Assembly: GCA_027257055.1 (NCBI GenBank)
Contig: JAPVLO010000884.1
Location: forward strand, 248,001-312,000
Length of the DNA: 64,000 bases
Direction: 5' to 3'
From: Cephalopachus bancanus
Taxonomy: Eukaryota > Chordata > Mammalia > Primates > Tarsiidae
Every line of letters begins with the position of its first letter. Positions within the stretch are counted from its first letter, which is position 1. The translations under genes and the position numbers were made by a program. Below are positions 10,299-21,594 of the stretch, piece by piece. The notes beneath the pieces are model-generated. The model was not told the origin of the DNA. It made no database searches and was given only the letters and a program-made list of their open reading frames with translations.

Positions 10299-10818
10299 TG
10301 TAAGGTTTGCGGAAAAGGATCCCACACTCTATGTTCAGGCAAAGGAGTTTGCTGAAGTAAAATGCCTGAGCTGACACCCAAGTGGCATCAGCCCTGACTT
10401 GAAGCAGGGGGGTCTTTTATCTGCGGGTGGGGTAAGGGGGCCGGGAGTGGGAAATTTTCTCAAGTAGTTGAGCTCAGGGGTAGGAGGTAGGGGTTCGTGG
10501 GAAGATGGAGGGGTCTTCTGCTCCCGTCTCTGTGAGCCAGCTCAGGGTTAGGGCAGAACCTTCCTGTTTTGCAACATTAAACAGGCTTGAGGGGGAGTTA
10601 CGCAGGGCCTACTTGCTTTGCAAGGTTAAAACAGGCTTGAGGGGCCGTTTCCCTTATAATGTGGAACATTTTTTGGCACCCTCTATGTATAAACTTAACA
10701 GAAGGATGGTTTCTGGGGCTTCTGTGGGAGAGTATGGCCTTTTTGATGATAATGGAATGGGCAGTCTGTCTTTACCGGAGCTCCATTTGCAGGAATCTTC
10801 TTGGAGGGGCTAACGGCA
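10299..10818 (-). repeat. 5' LTR of the tRNA-Phe-type provirus
   Basis: This is about 520 bases, with the left edge TG at 10299 fixed by the primer site. The right edge is less certain and is set at ...GGCA 10818 to give TG...CA ends. On the minus strand a TATA-like GATAAAAGA lies near 10418-10426. U3 (right) contains two copies of a 20-odd base motif 48 bases apart (10569-10595 and 10617-10643), possibly an enhancer repeat. Confidence 0.65.
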
Positions 10819-11017
10819 GTGGCAGTCTCTGTGTTTTCTGCTTTAATCAGATAAAGGAAGTTCAGGTAAGATTTATCTCTACTGCATCTCAAATGTTTTC
10901 ATTTAAAGAATCTTCATGCCTACTCTTGGTGTCCAAGTGGGTCCCCACACATTCGTCTATCGAAGGACATGCTGATTCCTTTCTTGGGGGCTGCAAGGCG
11001 AGACCGTGCCTGCATCT
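10819..11017. other. Short unannotated stretch between LTR and SINE
   Basis: About 200 bases with no recognised repeat or coding feature. It should be host flank of the older provirus if the LTR edge is right. Confidence 0.4.
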
Positions 11018-11029
11018 ATTTCATTTCTT

Positions 11030-11314
11030 TTATTTTTTTGAGTTGGAGTCTCACTCGGTCGCCCAGACCAGAGTGCAGTGGCCGCTCCCGGCCACCGCAG
11101 CCTCGACCTGCTGGGCTCCGGCGATCCTTCCGCCTCAGCCTTCCCAGTAGCCGGAATTACAGGTGCACACTACCATGCCCGGCTGATTTTTTGATTTATT
11201 GCGGAGATGAGGTCTCGCTGCCCAGGCGGGTCTCGAACCCGTGGGCTCAGGCCATCCACTCACCTCGGCCTCCCAAAGGCGCGGGATGACAGGCTGAGCC
11301 ACCGAGCCTGGCTC
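11030..11314 (-). mobile_element. Young Alu-family SINE
   Basis: Reverse-orientation dimer with the exact 12-bp target duplication atttcatttctt at 11018-11029 and 11315-11326. It carries the private palindrome. Confidence 0.92.
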
Positions 11315-12179
11315 ATTTCATTTCTTATGGTTTCCAGTTAACGGTTCCTTCCCTGTTTGGGAAAGACACAATGTTGGCTCCATTTGAGCTTGAATTTCTC
11401 TTACCTCTGAATCTGGGCTCGGTGGAACAGCCGGGGGGCCACACGGCTGCCTGTGCGCAGGGAACCTGAGGTCCGACAGTGTCCCCCATGGCGCACAGGG
11501 GAGAACCTGCCTTTCTGACCGTGGGGCACCGAGTTTTCCCATGGTCCTCAGTGCTTGGCTGCCGCAAGGCTAGGGCCTTCATTTTCTTTGCACAGACCCA
11601 AGGGCCTCGCCTCACTTTGGGACAACTCGAGGCTGTGTCCATGGTGAACAAAACCCACCTGTTTGCTGCGATCACGGCCGAGGGGCTGTGAAAGACCCAG
11701 GAGGGAAAGGGCCTCGCATGGAAAACCGGAAACAAAACCCACCGTACCCAAGGTCTTCTCCACACCCACATCCTGGGGGCCACTGACGTGATGTCTGCCG
11801 CTGTCGTGCCTACAGATATCACGTCCTGGTAGGGGTCTCATGACACTCGCATGACATTCAGACGACTACCGGACACTTGCTGTCACAGCCTCGGATGACC
11901 TGGATCCGGGTCAGTTCAGCCTCGGGAACGAAGGTCGATGTCATCTCTGCTTTCCTGAGGTGGTGTGGATGGAATCGACATGGTTGTGGGTCAAAGCAAC
12001 TTATTTTACAGTAATTTTGTACTTACGGGAGACTTGTAAGAGCAGCACAAAGCACAGTCTATCCCTTCTCTTAGATTCCCCAGTTGTTATTGCAGCACCT
12101 CGTAACATACTTCAGTGTGTTTTGCACGAAGCAGGGAGGGACACGCTCCAAGGCAGCCCCCGCACAACCCCCAAATCAA

Positions 12180-12960
12180 GAAGTCAGCAGTTCTCACTCG
12201 GCAATTCGATCCTCAGACCCAGTCCGCTTCGGCACCCGCGCCAGCGGGGGGGAAACGTCTCTTTCCCTTCGGGCCCCGTTTTCTTCTCCTGGGACTTCTC
12301 CTGGGAGCGTCCTCCGTTTCCGAGCCTTGGCCGGCCCTAAAGGCAGAGAGGACTCCGGGCCGGGTCTGCCCGGGGCTTCCGCCCCGCAACGCGGACCGGC
12401 CTCTCCCGCGCGACGCCCCGGCCCGACGCGGCGCCCGCTTCCGCGCAACCGCCAGGGGGCGCCGAGGCCCGCCCCGCCCCGCAGCCGCGCGGCCTGGTCG
12501 CGGCGGGAGCCTCGTTCGCCGCTCGGAGTCCCGCTCCCGCGCACGTCGCCGTGGGTTCCCGCGGGCCTTGGAGCAGAGGCCGCGGGACCGAGCTTGGCTT
12601 CCAAGCCCGCGGGCGCCGCCTGCTGGCCTCTCCGGGCCGGCCCCCCAGCTGCCGGCGGCCGATTCGCTCGCGACCCCGGCCCGGCCGGCGCTCCGCGTCC
12701 GGCCGCGCCCGCGCGCCCCGCGCCGCGCCCGCGCCCGCGCCCGCCCCGCCCCGCCGCGCCCGCCCCCGCCCGCGCGCCCGCCCCGCGCCCGCGCCCGCCC
12801 GCCCCGCGCCCGCTCGCCCGCCCTCGGAGTTTCCCGGCTTCGGCTGCCGGAGTCCGCGGTTGGGCCCGGCCCCCACGGTGTGTCTCAAGACCCAGAGAAG
12901 CCGCCGTTTGTGAGAGCGTCCGTGGGCATCGCCTTCCGCTTGCAAATCGAGGAAACAGCC
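12180..12960. promoter_or_regulatory. CpG island, candidate promoter
   Basis: This is a very GC-rich, CpG-dense block in otherwise ordinary DNA. From 12,700 to 12,830 it is almost pure C/G, with CGCGCCCGCGCC-type runs. The long open frames here on all strands are a by-product of few A/T-containing stop codons. A consensus-like splice donor (GCACAG|GTGACT) follows at about 13,038 on the plus strand, but I see no coding exon. The island is missing from the partner arm. It may be a promoter of an unseen non-coding or distant gene; no direction can be assigned. Confidence 0.7.
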
Positions 12961-13361
12961 GGATGGAGCCGAAGTCCGTATTTAGGGTCGTTTCTGAAGC
13001 GAAGTAAGATCTCCGTGCTGAACGAAAGACAACGGCACAGGTGACTGTTGAGATTTCGTAGGAAGGCACTGGACAGAATATGACCTTGCCGTGTTTTTTA
13101 GCCCTGGGCTACCCGTTACAAGGTATTTGAGGTTTAAACGCTTGTGTCTGTATAATCAGTCAGTACAGCTAATTGACAAAACGTCCTAGTCCACATCATG
13201 ACAATCAACATAAAAATTTGAAACCGTCTTCAACTACACAATGGTCAATTAGTAAAGAAAGCTTAGATGTTTAAGCAGCTGAACTATTAATTTTTAAGCA
13301 TTGAAATGCAGTGAAGAGTATCCCTATGTCAAAGCTCTGATATGGGACTTGGGTAGGTGTA

Positions 13362-13715
13362 CAGCCCGTCCCCTACGTGTGATCCTTCAAGTTGTGTGCG
13401 TTTTCAAAGATGTGCACATGTGTTTGCACGTTCAGTCACGCAAGTTGGTTCGTGTATCTGGCATACATTGCTACGTGCATCCGTCCTCTACAAGTGCTTG
13501 TGCTTTTGTGTACAGTACTGTCTAGGGCACGGTAGTATAGTACTCTGTTTCAAGCCCAGCATGTCAGAAGGCAAGCATAAAAGCCGCAGTGATGCAGCTG
13601 GTATAGCCAGTTGCGCTAGTTGGGTACCTCGGCTAACTTTGTTGAACTTATGAACAAATTGGACTTATGAATGCAGTTTCAGAATGGAGCTCATCCAAGT
13701 GTAGGGGACTTACCG
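13362..13715 (+). mobile_element. Tigger-like (TcMar) DNA transposon remnant, 354 bp
   Basis: It is bracketed by TA dinucleotides (13,360-61 and 13,716-17), the target duplication of Tc/mariner elements. The ends are imperfect inverted repeats sharing GTCCCCTAC (left CAGCCCGTCCCCTACG, right end reversed CGGTAAGTCCCCTACAC). Inside is an AAGCCCAGCATGTCAGAAGG segment that also occurs in the copy at 34.5-34.8 kb and looks like the start of a transposase reading frame. The partner arm lacks it at the matching point. Confidence 0.65.
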
Positions 13716-13728
13716 TACACCTGTGTGC

Positions 13729-13911
13729 CCAGTGAGCCCAATGGCATCCTTCTGCAGGGTGGCAGGTTATCCACCCACAGAGACTGAGGGACAAACTGCC
13801 AGTGTCGCCATAATCTCCAGTCCAGCAGGAAAGTCCTCGTATTTCAGAATATCATATCCTGCCAGGCGTTTCCTCATCCAAGGAGATCTGCGCCCCTGGA
13901 AATATTGTTAA
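13729..13911 (+). other. Unrecognised open frame conserved between the two duplication arms
   Basis: The translation has the block TEGQTA..AII.SP.GKSSYF and then RISYPAR. The other arm (minus strand 38,540-38,322) keeps the same frame with a 9-base, frame-preserving length difference upstream. Over 13,783-13,866 versus 38,459-38,376 I count 77 of 84 bases identical, clearly more than the 67/83 of a flanking block. I do not recognise the protein. There is no obvious upstream start context beyond MCPV at 13,723. It may be a fragment of an old repeat or a coding exon; the function is unknown. Confidence 0.3.
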
Positions 13912-14539
13912 CCTGCTGTTCCTCAGGCAGAGCTAGACAGGAATAATTATATGGCACAAAGTGATGTGACTCTCAGAAACGATGATATATGAAACACTTG
14001 GCAAAATAAAGCTGTGTACTAAAATGCTAATGCACATGTTCGCAGTAGAATACAAATAAATGTTCATTGAAATGCCAGCCACGCCTAGGAACTTGAAATC
14101 AAGAGGCCCTAATAATACTGTATGAATATGATGAGACCTCAGCAGTCCCTTAGTTTTGAGCCCAGTAACTCCTGCAGTCACTCTGTGATCTTGGGTCACG
14201 GACTTGGGTCATGGCTCTCCTGGCATGATATACTCAGTCTCCAGCACAGGGTTAGAGGCAAACTTTCCAATACAGTTAATGATTGAGATGAATTTTGCCA
14301 ACCTGACAGCACAAAGGCTGTAGCATGCGTGTATTTTTTGAGGCAAGGGTGTTAGAGACCTTGGACTTTGGCCCCAGATGTTGGTGGAGTAACCTGGACT
14401 CATCAAAGCTATAACTTTGGTCCATGCTCTTTGAGGTACAAGTCCAGTGCACAAGGAATTAAAAATAATATGAGAGCTGAGTATTTTGGGAGATAAATTT
14501 GCCTGGTAAAAATTTTTACTATTTTAACAATTTGTGAAT

Positions 14540-15900
14540 ATATAATTCAGTGGAATTTGGTATACTGACAGTGTTGTGCACCCATCTGTCTAGTTCCAGA
14601 GCATTTTCATTATGTCCAAAGGAAACTCAGTACTCATTAACCCCATTCCCCCCACCTTGGCAGCCACTAATCTACTGTCTGTCTCTGAATTTTCCTGTGC
14701 TGGTTATTTCATATAAATGGACTCATACAACATGTGGCCTTTTGTTTCTGGCTCCTTTCACTGAGCAAGTTGTTCTCAAGGTCTGTCCATATTGTAACAT
14801 ATATCAGTACTTCATATCCTTTTTCTTCATGATTAGCTATGTGTAGTATTTACTAAGTAAACCATTTTAAAGAAGTATACAGCCAGGCTCGGTGGCTCAG
14901 CCTGTAATCCCGCGCTTTGGGAGGCTGAGGTGAGTGGATTGCCTGAGCCCGCGGGTTTGAGACCCACCTGGGCAACTTGGCGAGACCTCATCTCTACCAT
15001 AAATCAAAATTTAGCCAGGCGCGGTAGCGCACGCCTGTAGTTCCAGCTACTCGGAAGGCTGAGGCGGAAGGATCACCGGAGCCCAGCAGGTCGAGGCTGC
15101 GGTGGCCGGGAGCGGCCACTGCACTCCAGTCTGGGCGACAGAGTGAGACTCCGACTCAAAAAAAAAAGTATACCATTGCATGCCATTAACTGCATCCACA
15201 TTGTTATATAATTTCTGCCTCAACCACGTTCAGAACTTAATCTTCCCCAGCTAGAGGTCTGTACTCATTAAATACTAACTTCCCATTCTCCTTTTCTCTG
15301 AGCCCCTGGCAAGCATCATTCTACTTTCATTTCCTATGTATGTGACTACTCTAAGCACCTCATATATGAGGCTGTATTTGTCATTTTGTGCTTGGCTTCT
15401 TTGACTCAGCATATGACTGAGGGTTCATCCATGTGGGAGCATGTGCCAGAATTTTGTTTGTTTTTAAGGCCGGATGGGCTACCTTGTGTTTATCTGTTCA
15501 CCCGTTGGATGGTCGTTTGTGCAGCCTTCACCTCTTGGCTATAGTGACTAATACTGCTATGAACATGAGTGTGCAAATATCTGTTTGAGTTAATCTGCTG
15601 TTACCTCCTTTGGGTGGGTGTCGAGAAGTAGAATTGCTGGGTCATATGTTAACTCCATGTTTAACTTACACAGATTAACGACCATGTTGTTTTATTCAGT
15701 GGCTACATCATTTTACTTTCTTTTTATTAGTGGATGAATAATATTTCAGCTTATGCTATAGCATCTTTTTGCTTATCTAACCATCTCTTGATGGACATTT
15801 TGATAGTTTCCAACCTTTGACTATTGTGAATAATGGTACTATTAATACTTATGCACAAGTTTTTGTTTGAACATGTGTTTTCAATTCTTTGGGAGTGCAG
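14540..15900 (-). mobile_element. Old L1 (L1M-type) 3' part, minus strand, inside left arm
   Basis: Antisense L1 3' text is recognisable (tggctatagtgactaatac, aattgctgggtcatatg). It is split by the SINE at 14,881-15,166. The same segment occurs in the opposite direction at about 36,470-37,540. Confidence 0.75.
14881..15166 (+). mobile_element. Young Alu-family SINE
   Basis: Plus-strand dimer with an A-tail, flanked by aagtatac (14,873-14,880 and 15,167-15,174). It carries the private palindrome GTGGCCGGGAGCGGCCAC. It is absent from the matching place in the other arm, so it postdates the duplication. Confidence 0.92.
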
Positions 15901-16450
15901 TAAGTCCTCACTTGATGCTGTCAGTAGGTTCTTAAAAAACTGTTACTTTGAGTGAAATGACATACAGTGAAACCAATTTTTACCATAGGCTAATAATATA
16001 AAAAAATTAAGTTCCTAAGCCATATTTCTGGGCAGAGGAACATCACCAAACCACTAAATAAAGACCACAACTCCTCTAATATTAAACACTGAAGTCAATG
16101 CAAACTATACAAACATTTAAGAAGAAGTATTGAAGACAAGTGACTTATTATCTACCCAGTTATTCCTGTTTAGAGTCACGGGTGGTTGGAGTCTATCTCA
16201 GCAGCTGAGGGTGCAAGACAGGAACCGTCCAGGACAGGATGTGGTTCCACCCCAGGAAGCATTCTGTCACCCACACTCACCCAGACTGAGACAATGTGGA
16301 CATGCCCATTCACCTAAGGGGCACATCTTTGGGATGTGGGAGGAAACCAGAGTGCAAGGAAAACCCATGCAGACACAGGGAGACCCTGCCACTCCACCTA
16401 ATGGTGGCCCTGGCCAGGAATTGATTTCCCCCCATCAGTGCTGTAACAAA
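15900..16450. repeat. Ancient interspersed repeat-like sequence
   Basis: It contains an old repeat text (CACATCTTTGGGATGTGGG followed by AGGAAACC and CCCATGCAGACACAGGG) seen widely in vertebrate genomes; I do not assign a family. The first part (to about 16,190) is shared with the other arm. Confidence 0.4.
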
Positions 16451-16529
16451 CCGACATGGAGTGAAGCAAGATTATTCAAGGCCCTGCTGTGCATACTTAG
16501 AAATGCAGCTGTTGATTAATATGGTAATT

Positions 16530-17520
16530 CTACTTTTAACTTTTTGAGGCAATGCCAAGTTCTGGTACACATAGGCTGCACCATTTTATATTTCACATAT
16601 GATATTTTAAGGGCTGTAATTTCTCTGTGTTCTTCCCAGTACTTGTTATTTTTCATTCTGTGGGTTGTCTTTTTGCTTTCTGGCGGTGTCTTTTGTTGTA
16701 CAAAAGTTCTTAATTTGAGGAAATTTTTGTTCAGTTATTTGTGCTTTTGGTGCCAGATCTGAGAAACCATTGCTGAATCCGAGGTCATGGAGATTCAGCC
16801 CTATGATTTCTTCTAGAGTTTATATGTTTGTCTCTTATATATAGTTTATATGTTTGTCTCTTATATATAGCTTGGAATCATTTTGAGTTTATTTTTCTAT
16901 GTGGTATGAGATAAAAGTACAACTTCATTCCTTTGTATGAGTTGTCCAACACTGTTTAATGTAATGGTCTTGGCTCTTGTCAAAAATTAATTGACTATTA
17001 GAGGTATGGATTTATTTCTGGACTAGAAATTCAGTTCCGTTGATCTATATGTGCATGTATTTGTCAGTAGCATGCTGTTTTTTGTTTGTTTGATTTTTAC
17101 TGTTGCTTTTCAGTAAGATTTAAAATTGGAAAATGTGAGCATTCAAGTTGGCTTTCCTCTTTTTACAAATGTTTTGGCCATTTGGGAACCCTTAAAATTT
17201 CACCTGAGTATCAGAATCAGCTTGCCTATTTCTGCCAAAGGGATTTTGGGATTTTCGCAGGAATCACAATGATTCTGTAGATACTTTCTGTAGCATTGCA
17301 TCTTAAATATTGTCTTCTAATCACTGAACATAAGATGTCTATACATTTCTGTAGGCTTTTTTGAAATGTTTAAGCAATGTTTTGTAACTTTTCATGCACA
17401 AGTCTTACACCTTGGTTACATTTATTCCTAAATATATTATTGCTACTGATTATTTTTACATAGAATTGTTTTCTTATCTTCATTTCTTCTTCATTTCGTC
17501 TCCATATTACTTACTGCTAG
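16530..17520 (-). mobile_element. Old L1 (L1M-type) ORF2 region, minus strand
   Basis: Antisense ORF2 3' text, including the stretch ending TCAAAAATTAATTGACTA and the ATTGCATCTTAAATATTG area. It is highly decayed. A perfect 26-bp tandem duplication lies at 16,817-16,868. Confidence 0.7.
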
Positions 17521-19300
17521 TATGTCTTCTCTGCCTGAACCTAGGTCTCTCCGGAGCACTGGCCTCCTCAGCCCAAGGCACCGCCTGCTTCTGTGGGAGC
17601 GGGCTGATGTCCCAGGCACTGCCCGCTGTGACTCTGCCCTCTGCTCTCTCCAGCCGGAGCCCAGTCCAGCTGCTTTAGGAGAAATCCCGGCCTGCCCTCA
17701 TGCATGGCTTCAGAGTTTTGCCTGGGGTGGTGAGCTGTGGCTTCCTGGAAATGTCACCCTCACGGGTGCCTTTTTCTTTGATGTGGAAGTTGAGGAATGA
17801 GGGAGTGTAATTATTGGATCAGTTGGGATCTGCTAAGAGCAGAGGATTAAACCCCACTTCCCAGCACATGTCTAGTGGGCCATTTTTACCAACCCAGTTC
17901 AGTGGACTTGAACACAACCTGAAGTTGATGGTGCTTCAGGCGTTTTACACTTGAAGTCATTGGTCTCATCCCGACTGAGGCCTGACTGGACAGTGTCTCA
18001 GAGACACAGGTGGGGACTTGACCCTTCGGGAACAGATGGCATTCCAGCTTTAGGGCAGTGACTTTCAAGCTGAGGAGCACTTGGGGGATGTCTGAAACCC
18101 ATCAGCTTGGCATCTCTGCCTTGGGTGGAAAGTCTCTCACCCACAGCAGCTGGGGCCCATCTGTTGAGTTTTTCTGTCTAGACAGTGGAAACCTCCAGGA
18201 ACACGTCTACTTCCATGTAGATTCCTAATAATTGATGGCCCTAAATTCCCATGACCTCACAGACAAGTCTTTTGTTTCCCAAAGGAACCGAATTTCATGT
18301 TGTTCTCTCCAGTGTGTAAAAACTCAGGTGTTAATTTATAGGAAAGCAAGACCTTGTTCATGTCACACGGTCCATTCAGTTTCATCTGCAATTCCCAAAT
18401 ATGGGATGCTATCAAAGAACTGAAAAAATGGTCACAGAAATGGGACCCTATTTCTGTACTTGGTGAAGAATTTACCCCTTCAGGATTTGTTATACATGAG
18501 TTTATCAGCACCTTTTTAAAGAAAGAGAGAAAGAAAAGCACATGGCACCTATGACCATGGCAAGATGGGGAAGTATAGGGAGATCCACGGGGAAATGCTA
18601 GGGCTCTTCCTGGTTTGCATAGTGCCTGTGGGGACAGTCTGTGTGGTCAAGTGCACACGTTCTTCAGTATTCTCATCCTACTCCTTCCTGTTCGCTCTTT
18701 AGGTGGAGGCTCTGATTACACTTGCCCACAAGTCTTGTATACGTTTGTGGTGATGTGAGGATACATCTTAAAATGGAGATTTGTGGGAGGGAGAGTCTTG
18801 TGATCTCTGTTCAGAGGCACTGCTTTTACGTGTGTGGCTGCGAAGACACTGTGCTCTCAGCCCCAGCAGTGGCTGTCTCAGAAGGTCAGTCCTGATGCCA
18901 CCACAGCTGCTGTTTACAGAGCCAGGTGCTCCTGTGGTGTGGTGTCTTTTGCTTGGATTTTGGGCCTCTGACCCGCTTCTGCTCACACCATTCTCTGTAG
19001 TATCTGCTAGGTTGCCGGGCTTGTTCCAGTTTCCTGGGACCCAGTTACATAACTGCATTTCAGACAGTCTTTAGGGATTCCACCCTCACTACCTAAGCCG
19101 CTGCACAACACCCACGCACTTATCTTATAGCCCAATGTTCATTCTCTCCAGTGGAGCTGTGAAGAGTTTGTTACTTATATATAGAGCTTCTTATTCTGAT
19201 GCTGCTGGGTTGTTTTTGAAGCTGGACAGCTTGTCTTTGGTCTCACCAACATTATTTTGTGTACTTTGAAGTCTGATACTATTTTGTTAATAAGATGGAC
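17521..19300. other. Unannotated intergenic sequence
   Basis: Mixed GC content (GC-richer at 17.5-18.1 and 18.8-19.1 kb). Short open frames only; no repeat family or gene recognised. Confidence 0.4.
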
Positions 19301-19304
19301 ACTT

Positions 19305-19445
19305 GCAGCAACAGGCACTTTTAAATATCTTAGTGAATTTAACTCTCCCAACAACTTGATGAAGTAGGTAGGCTCGTGATACCCGTTTTACAGGTGAGAA
19401 AAATGGCACTCGGGTTGAGTAGCTTTATGAATTCCACACAGATTT
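19305..19445 (-). mobile_element. MIR SINE remnant
   Basis: The antisense MIR core is readable: tttaactctcccaacaac, then gaagtaggtaggc, then ttttacaggtgagaaa. These are diverged but in the right order and spacing. Confidence 0.7.
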
Positions 19446-20559
19446 TTTGATGCATCTCTAATCTTTACCTAGAAGTCTTCCCGTAAGATGTGTATACTTA
19501 TCACGTTCTAGTTCGTCTCTCTGCCCATATCCCCAAGGGTCCACTCCCATTCTGAGTCCACTTTCTACATGATAGAAAACTTGCACAAGTAGGTGGGGGA
19601 GGGAACTAGCTGGCTTTGCCTGTCCTCTGCCTTACCCTTGGCTGGTGGTAGGTTTCTGAGTTAGGTGGAGCAGTGGTAGATCCTGAGCAGTCCTCACCTG
19701 GAATATTTGTTATGTACAGACTGTCCATTTGTTTTTTGCAGTTGTGATTTCTTCGTCCTAATTCTTCCTGTGGGCTGTCTCTTACAGGTTTCTATTATAC
19801 ACTAACAAACAATGCAAACACGAATGAAAATAAAGCTCATGCCCTCCTACCAAATGGCAGCAACCCTCATTTTTTTCTTTTTCTAATTAGGAAAGAAATA
19901 CGTATTGTAAAAAAAACACCAAAAACCTGAATTATACAGATCTTTATGAAATGGAAGTCTTTCCTTTTATCCCTTCCCTCCAAACTCATTCCCTTCTTAG
20001 AAGGAATTATTGTTAACAGGTTTGTGCTTATTCTTGTGGATGTTTTCTATACATTTATATACATAAAGTTTTTAAACATAAATTATACCATACGGCATTT
20101 TTATGTTGCCATTTCTAAAGCTATATATTATTGATGTATTTTCATATCAGTGCACATGATTCTAGCTTATTATTTTTAATTTCTTAAGTGTACTTTAAAG
20201 AATGGGTGTACATTATTTAATTGTTTATCCTTTGCTAGAAAGTTAGAATGTTTTCAGTTTCACCATTATAAAAAAATGCTGCAGTGAGATCTTTGTAAAC
20301 ATTTACTACACTGATATCTAACTGTTCAATTTACCTTGTTTTCTTTTAAGAGACGATGTCATGTTTTTAACATTTATTTATGAGAATTATTATTTGATTT
20401 GTAGGAAATTAATTTTATCACTGGATAAAGATACCTATGAAGAAACTGAACTCTAAAGTGATCTATCTCAATATTCTGGCAGAAAATCATGACATTTGGT
20501 AAGTACTCCTCACTCCCTTCACTCCCTTAGTTTCTAAAATATCAGTATTCTCAAACAAA
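19446..20559. other. Unannotated AT-rich sequence, possible old repeat at 19.8-20.3 kb
   Basis: No gene. The AT-rich part from 19,830 to 20,300 reads like a decayed LINE 3' region, but I cannot name it. Confidence 0.3.
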
Positions 20560-20845
20560 TTTTTTTTAAGTTGGAGTCTCACTCTGTTACCCATGCTGGA
20601 GTTCAGTGGCATGCTCACAATTTACCGCAGTCTTAACCTCCTGGGCACAGGTGACCCACATCAGCCTCCCAAGTAGCTGGGTCTACAGGTGCATGCCACC
20701 ACACCTGGCTGGTTTTTAATGTTTTTTGTAGAGACAAGATCTTGCCGTGTCTGCTAGACTGGACTCAACCTCCTGGGCTCAAGCAGTCCTCTTGCCTCGG
20801 CTTCCCAAAGTGCTGGGATTACTAGGAGAGCTACTGCACCCAGCC
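20560..20845 (-). mobile_element. Old Alu (AluJ-like)
   Basis: Reverse-orientation dimer without the private young-lineage changes and with many differences from any consensus. It is the type shared by all haplorhine primates. Confidence 0.8.
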
Positions 20846-21594
20846 AAAATTTAAATGTAAATATGTGAATTGCCTCTACCCTCTTTGTTCAAAAAGGGAT
20901 AACTTTATTCTGTCTTTAAAAATCCTGACTCCAGGGGCTGTCGATTAAGTTTCATAGATAATAAGATAATGCTGTTGTATCTTTTTCTGTTCAATTGTAG
21001 GCTGCATCTGATATAGATCATAGAATTGAATATGGTTTGTTAGATAGGTGATAGATAGGTGTGGTCAAAAATTCAAAGAAAACAGCTCAAGATAGTCATG
21101 TACAACTTTGATTCTTAATAATCTCCTTTGCTTCCTCCAAGTCTTTATGATTCCTAGTAGAAATTCACTTATGGGTGAGGAGATGTGGTTCTAATAATGT
21201 TTGTTAGTGATTTCCAAATCAACATGAAAGAGGCATACTTGTTTTGCAGGTTTCTTTTGTTGTATTGCCTTTCTCTGATTGCATTGAAGGTAATACTAGC
21301 TTCCTAAAATGTGTTGGGAAGTGGTCCCTCCTCTTCTACCATCTGGATGATGCTGAGTAGAAATTATGTTAATACTTTTTTAAACACTGGATAGAAAATT
21401 CAATAAAACTACTTGGGCCTGGATTTTTTTTAGTTTTAAAGTTATGATTTTTGGTTATTCCATAGTATGGGGATATTCAAAAACATCAGTATCTCATCGG
21501 GTGATTGTGATAGTTTGTGTTTTGTGAGGAATTCGTCCATTTCATCTAGGCTGCTAAATTTTACATGTACAGAGTTGTTTATAGCATGTCCTTA

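Larger units (their letters stand above)
6442..10818 (-). mobile_element. Class I endogenous retrovirus with tRNA-Phe primer site (HERV-F/H-like), 5' half
   Basis: On the minus strand the order is LTR, primer site, leader, gag with two nucleocapsid knuckles, then the start of pol. Pol is cut off at 6442 by the second provirus. The gag text (matrix GSPWPEHGTFD, capsid FSSDPDTYLKE) resembles the HERV-H/HERV-F group, and the primer site matches tRNA-Phe. Three SINEs are inserted within it. The rest of pol, env and the 3' LTR are predicted to resume to the left of the window, beyond the nested provirus. Confidence 0.8.
11500..16190 (+). repeat. Left arm of an old inverted duplication (partner 36,016-39,995, reversed)
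   Basis: Non-repetitive and repetitive segments occur in the same order here and, reverse-complemented, in 36,016-39,995. Anchors, left versus right, are 11,830-12,080 versus about 39,350-39,610; 13,250-13,360 versus about 38,540-38,640; 13,718-14,230 versus 37,990-38,540; 14,330-14,600 versus 37,480-37,900; and 14,680-16,190 versus 36,020-37,450. A hand alignment of 14,405-14,487 with 37,636-37,718 gives 67 of 83 identical. The left arm additionally contains a CpG island, a Tigger-like element and a young SINE, all absent from the right. Confidence 0.85.

Noticed and set aside
12084..13069. Very long open frames (up to about 300 codons) on both strands across 12.1-13.0 kb
   Set aside because: They run through the CpG island on several frames and both strands at once, with low-complexity Ala/Arg/Pro text. 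That is expected from GC-rich DNA with few stop codons, not from coding sequence.
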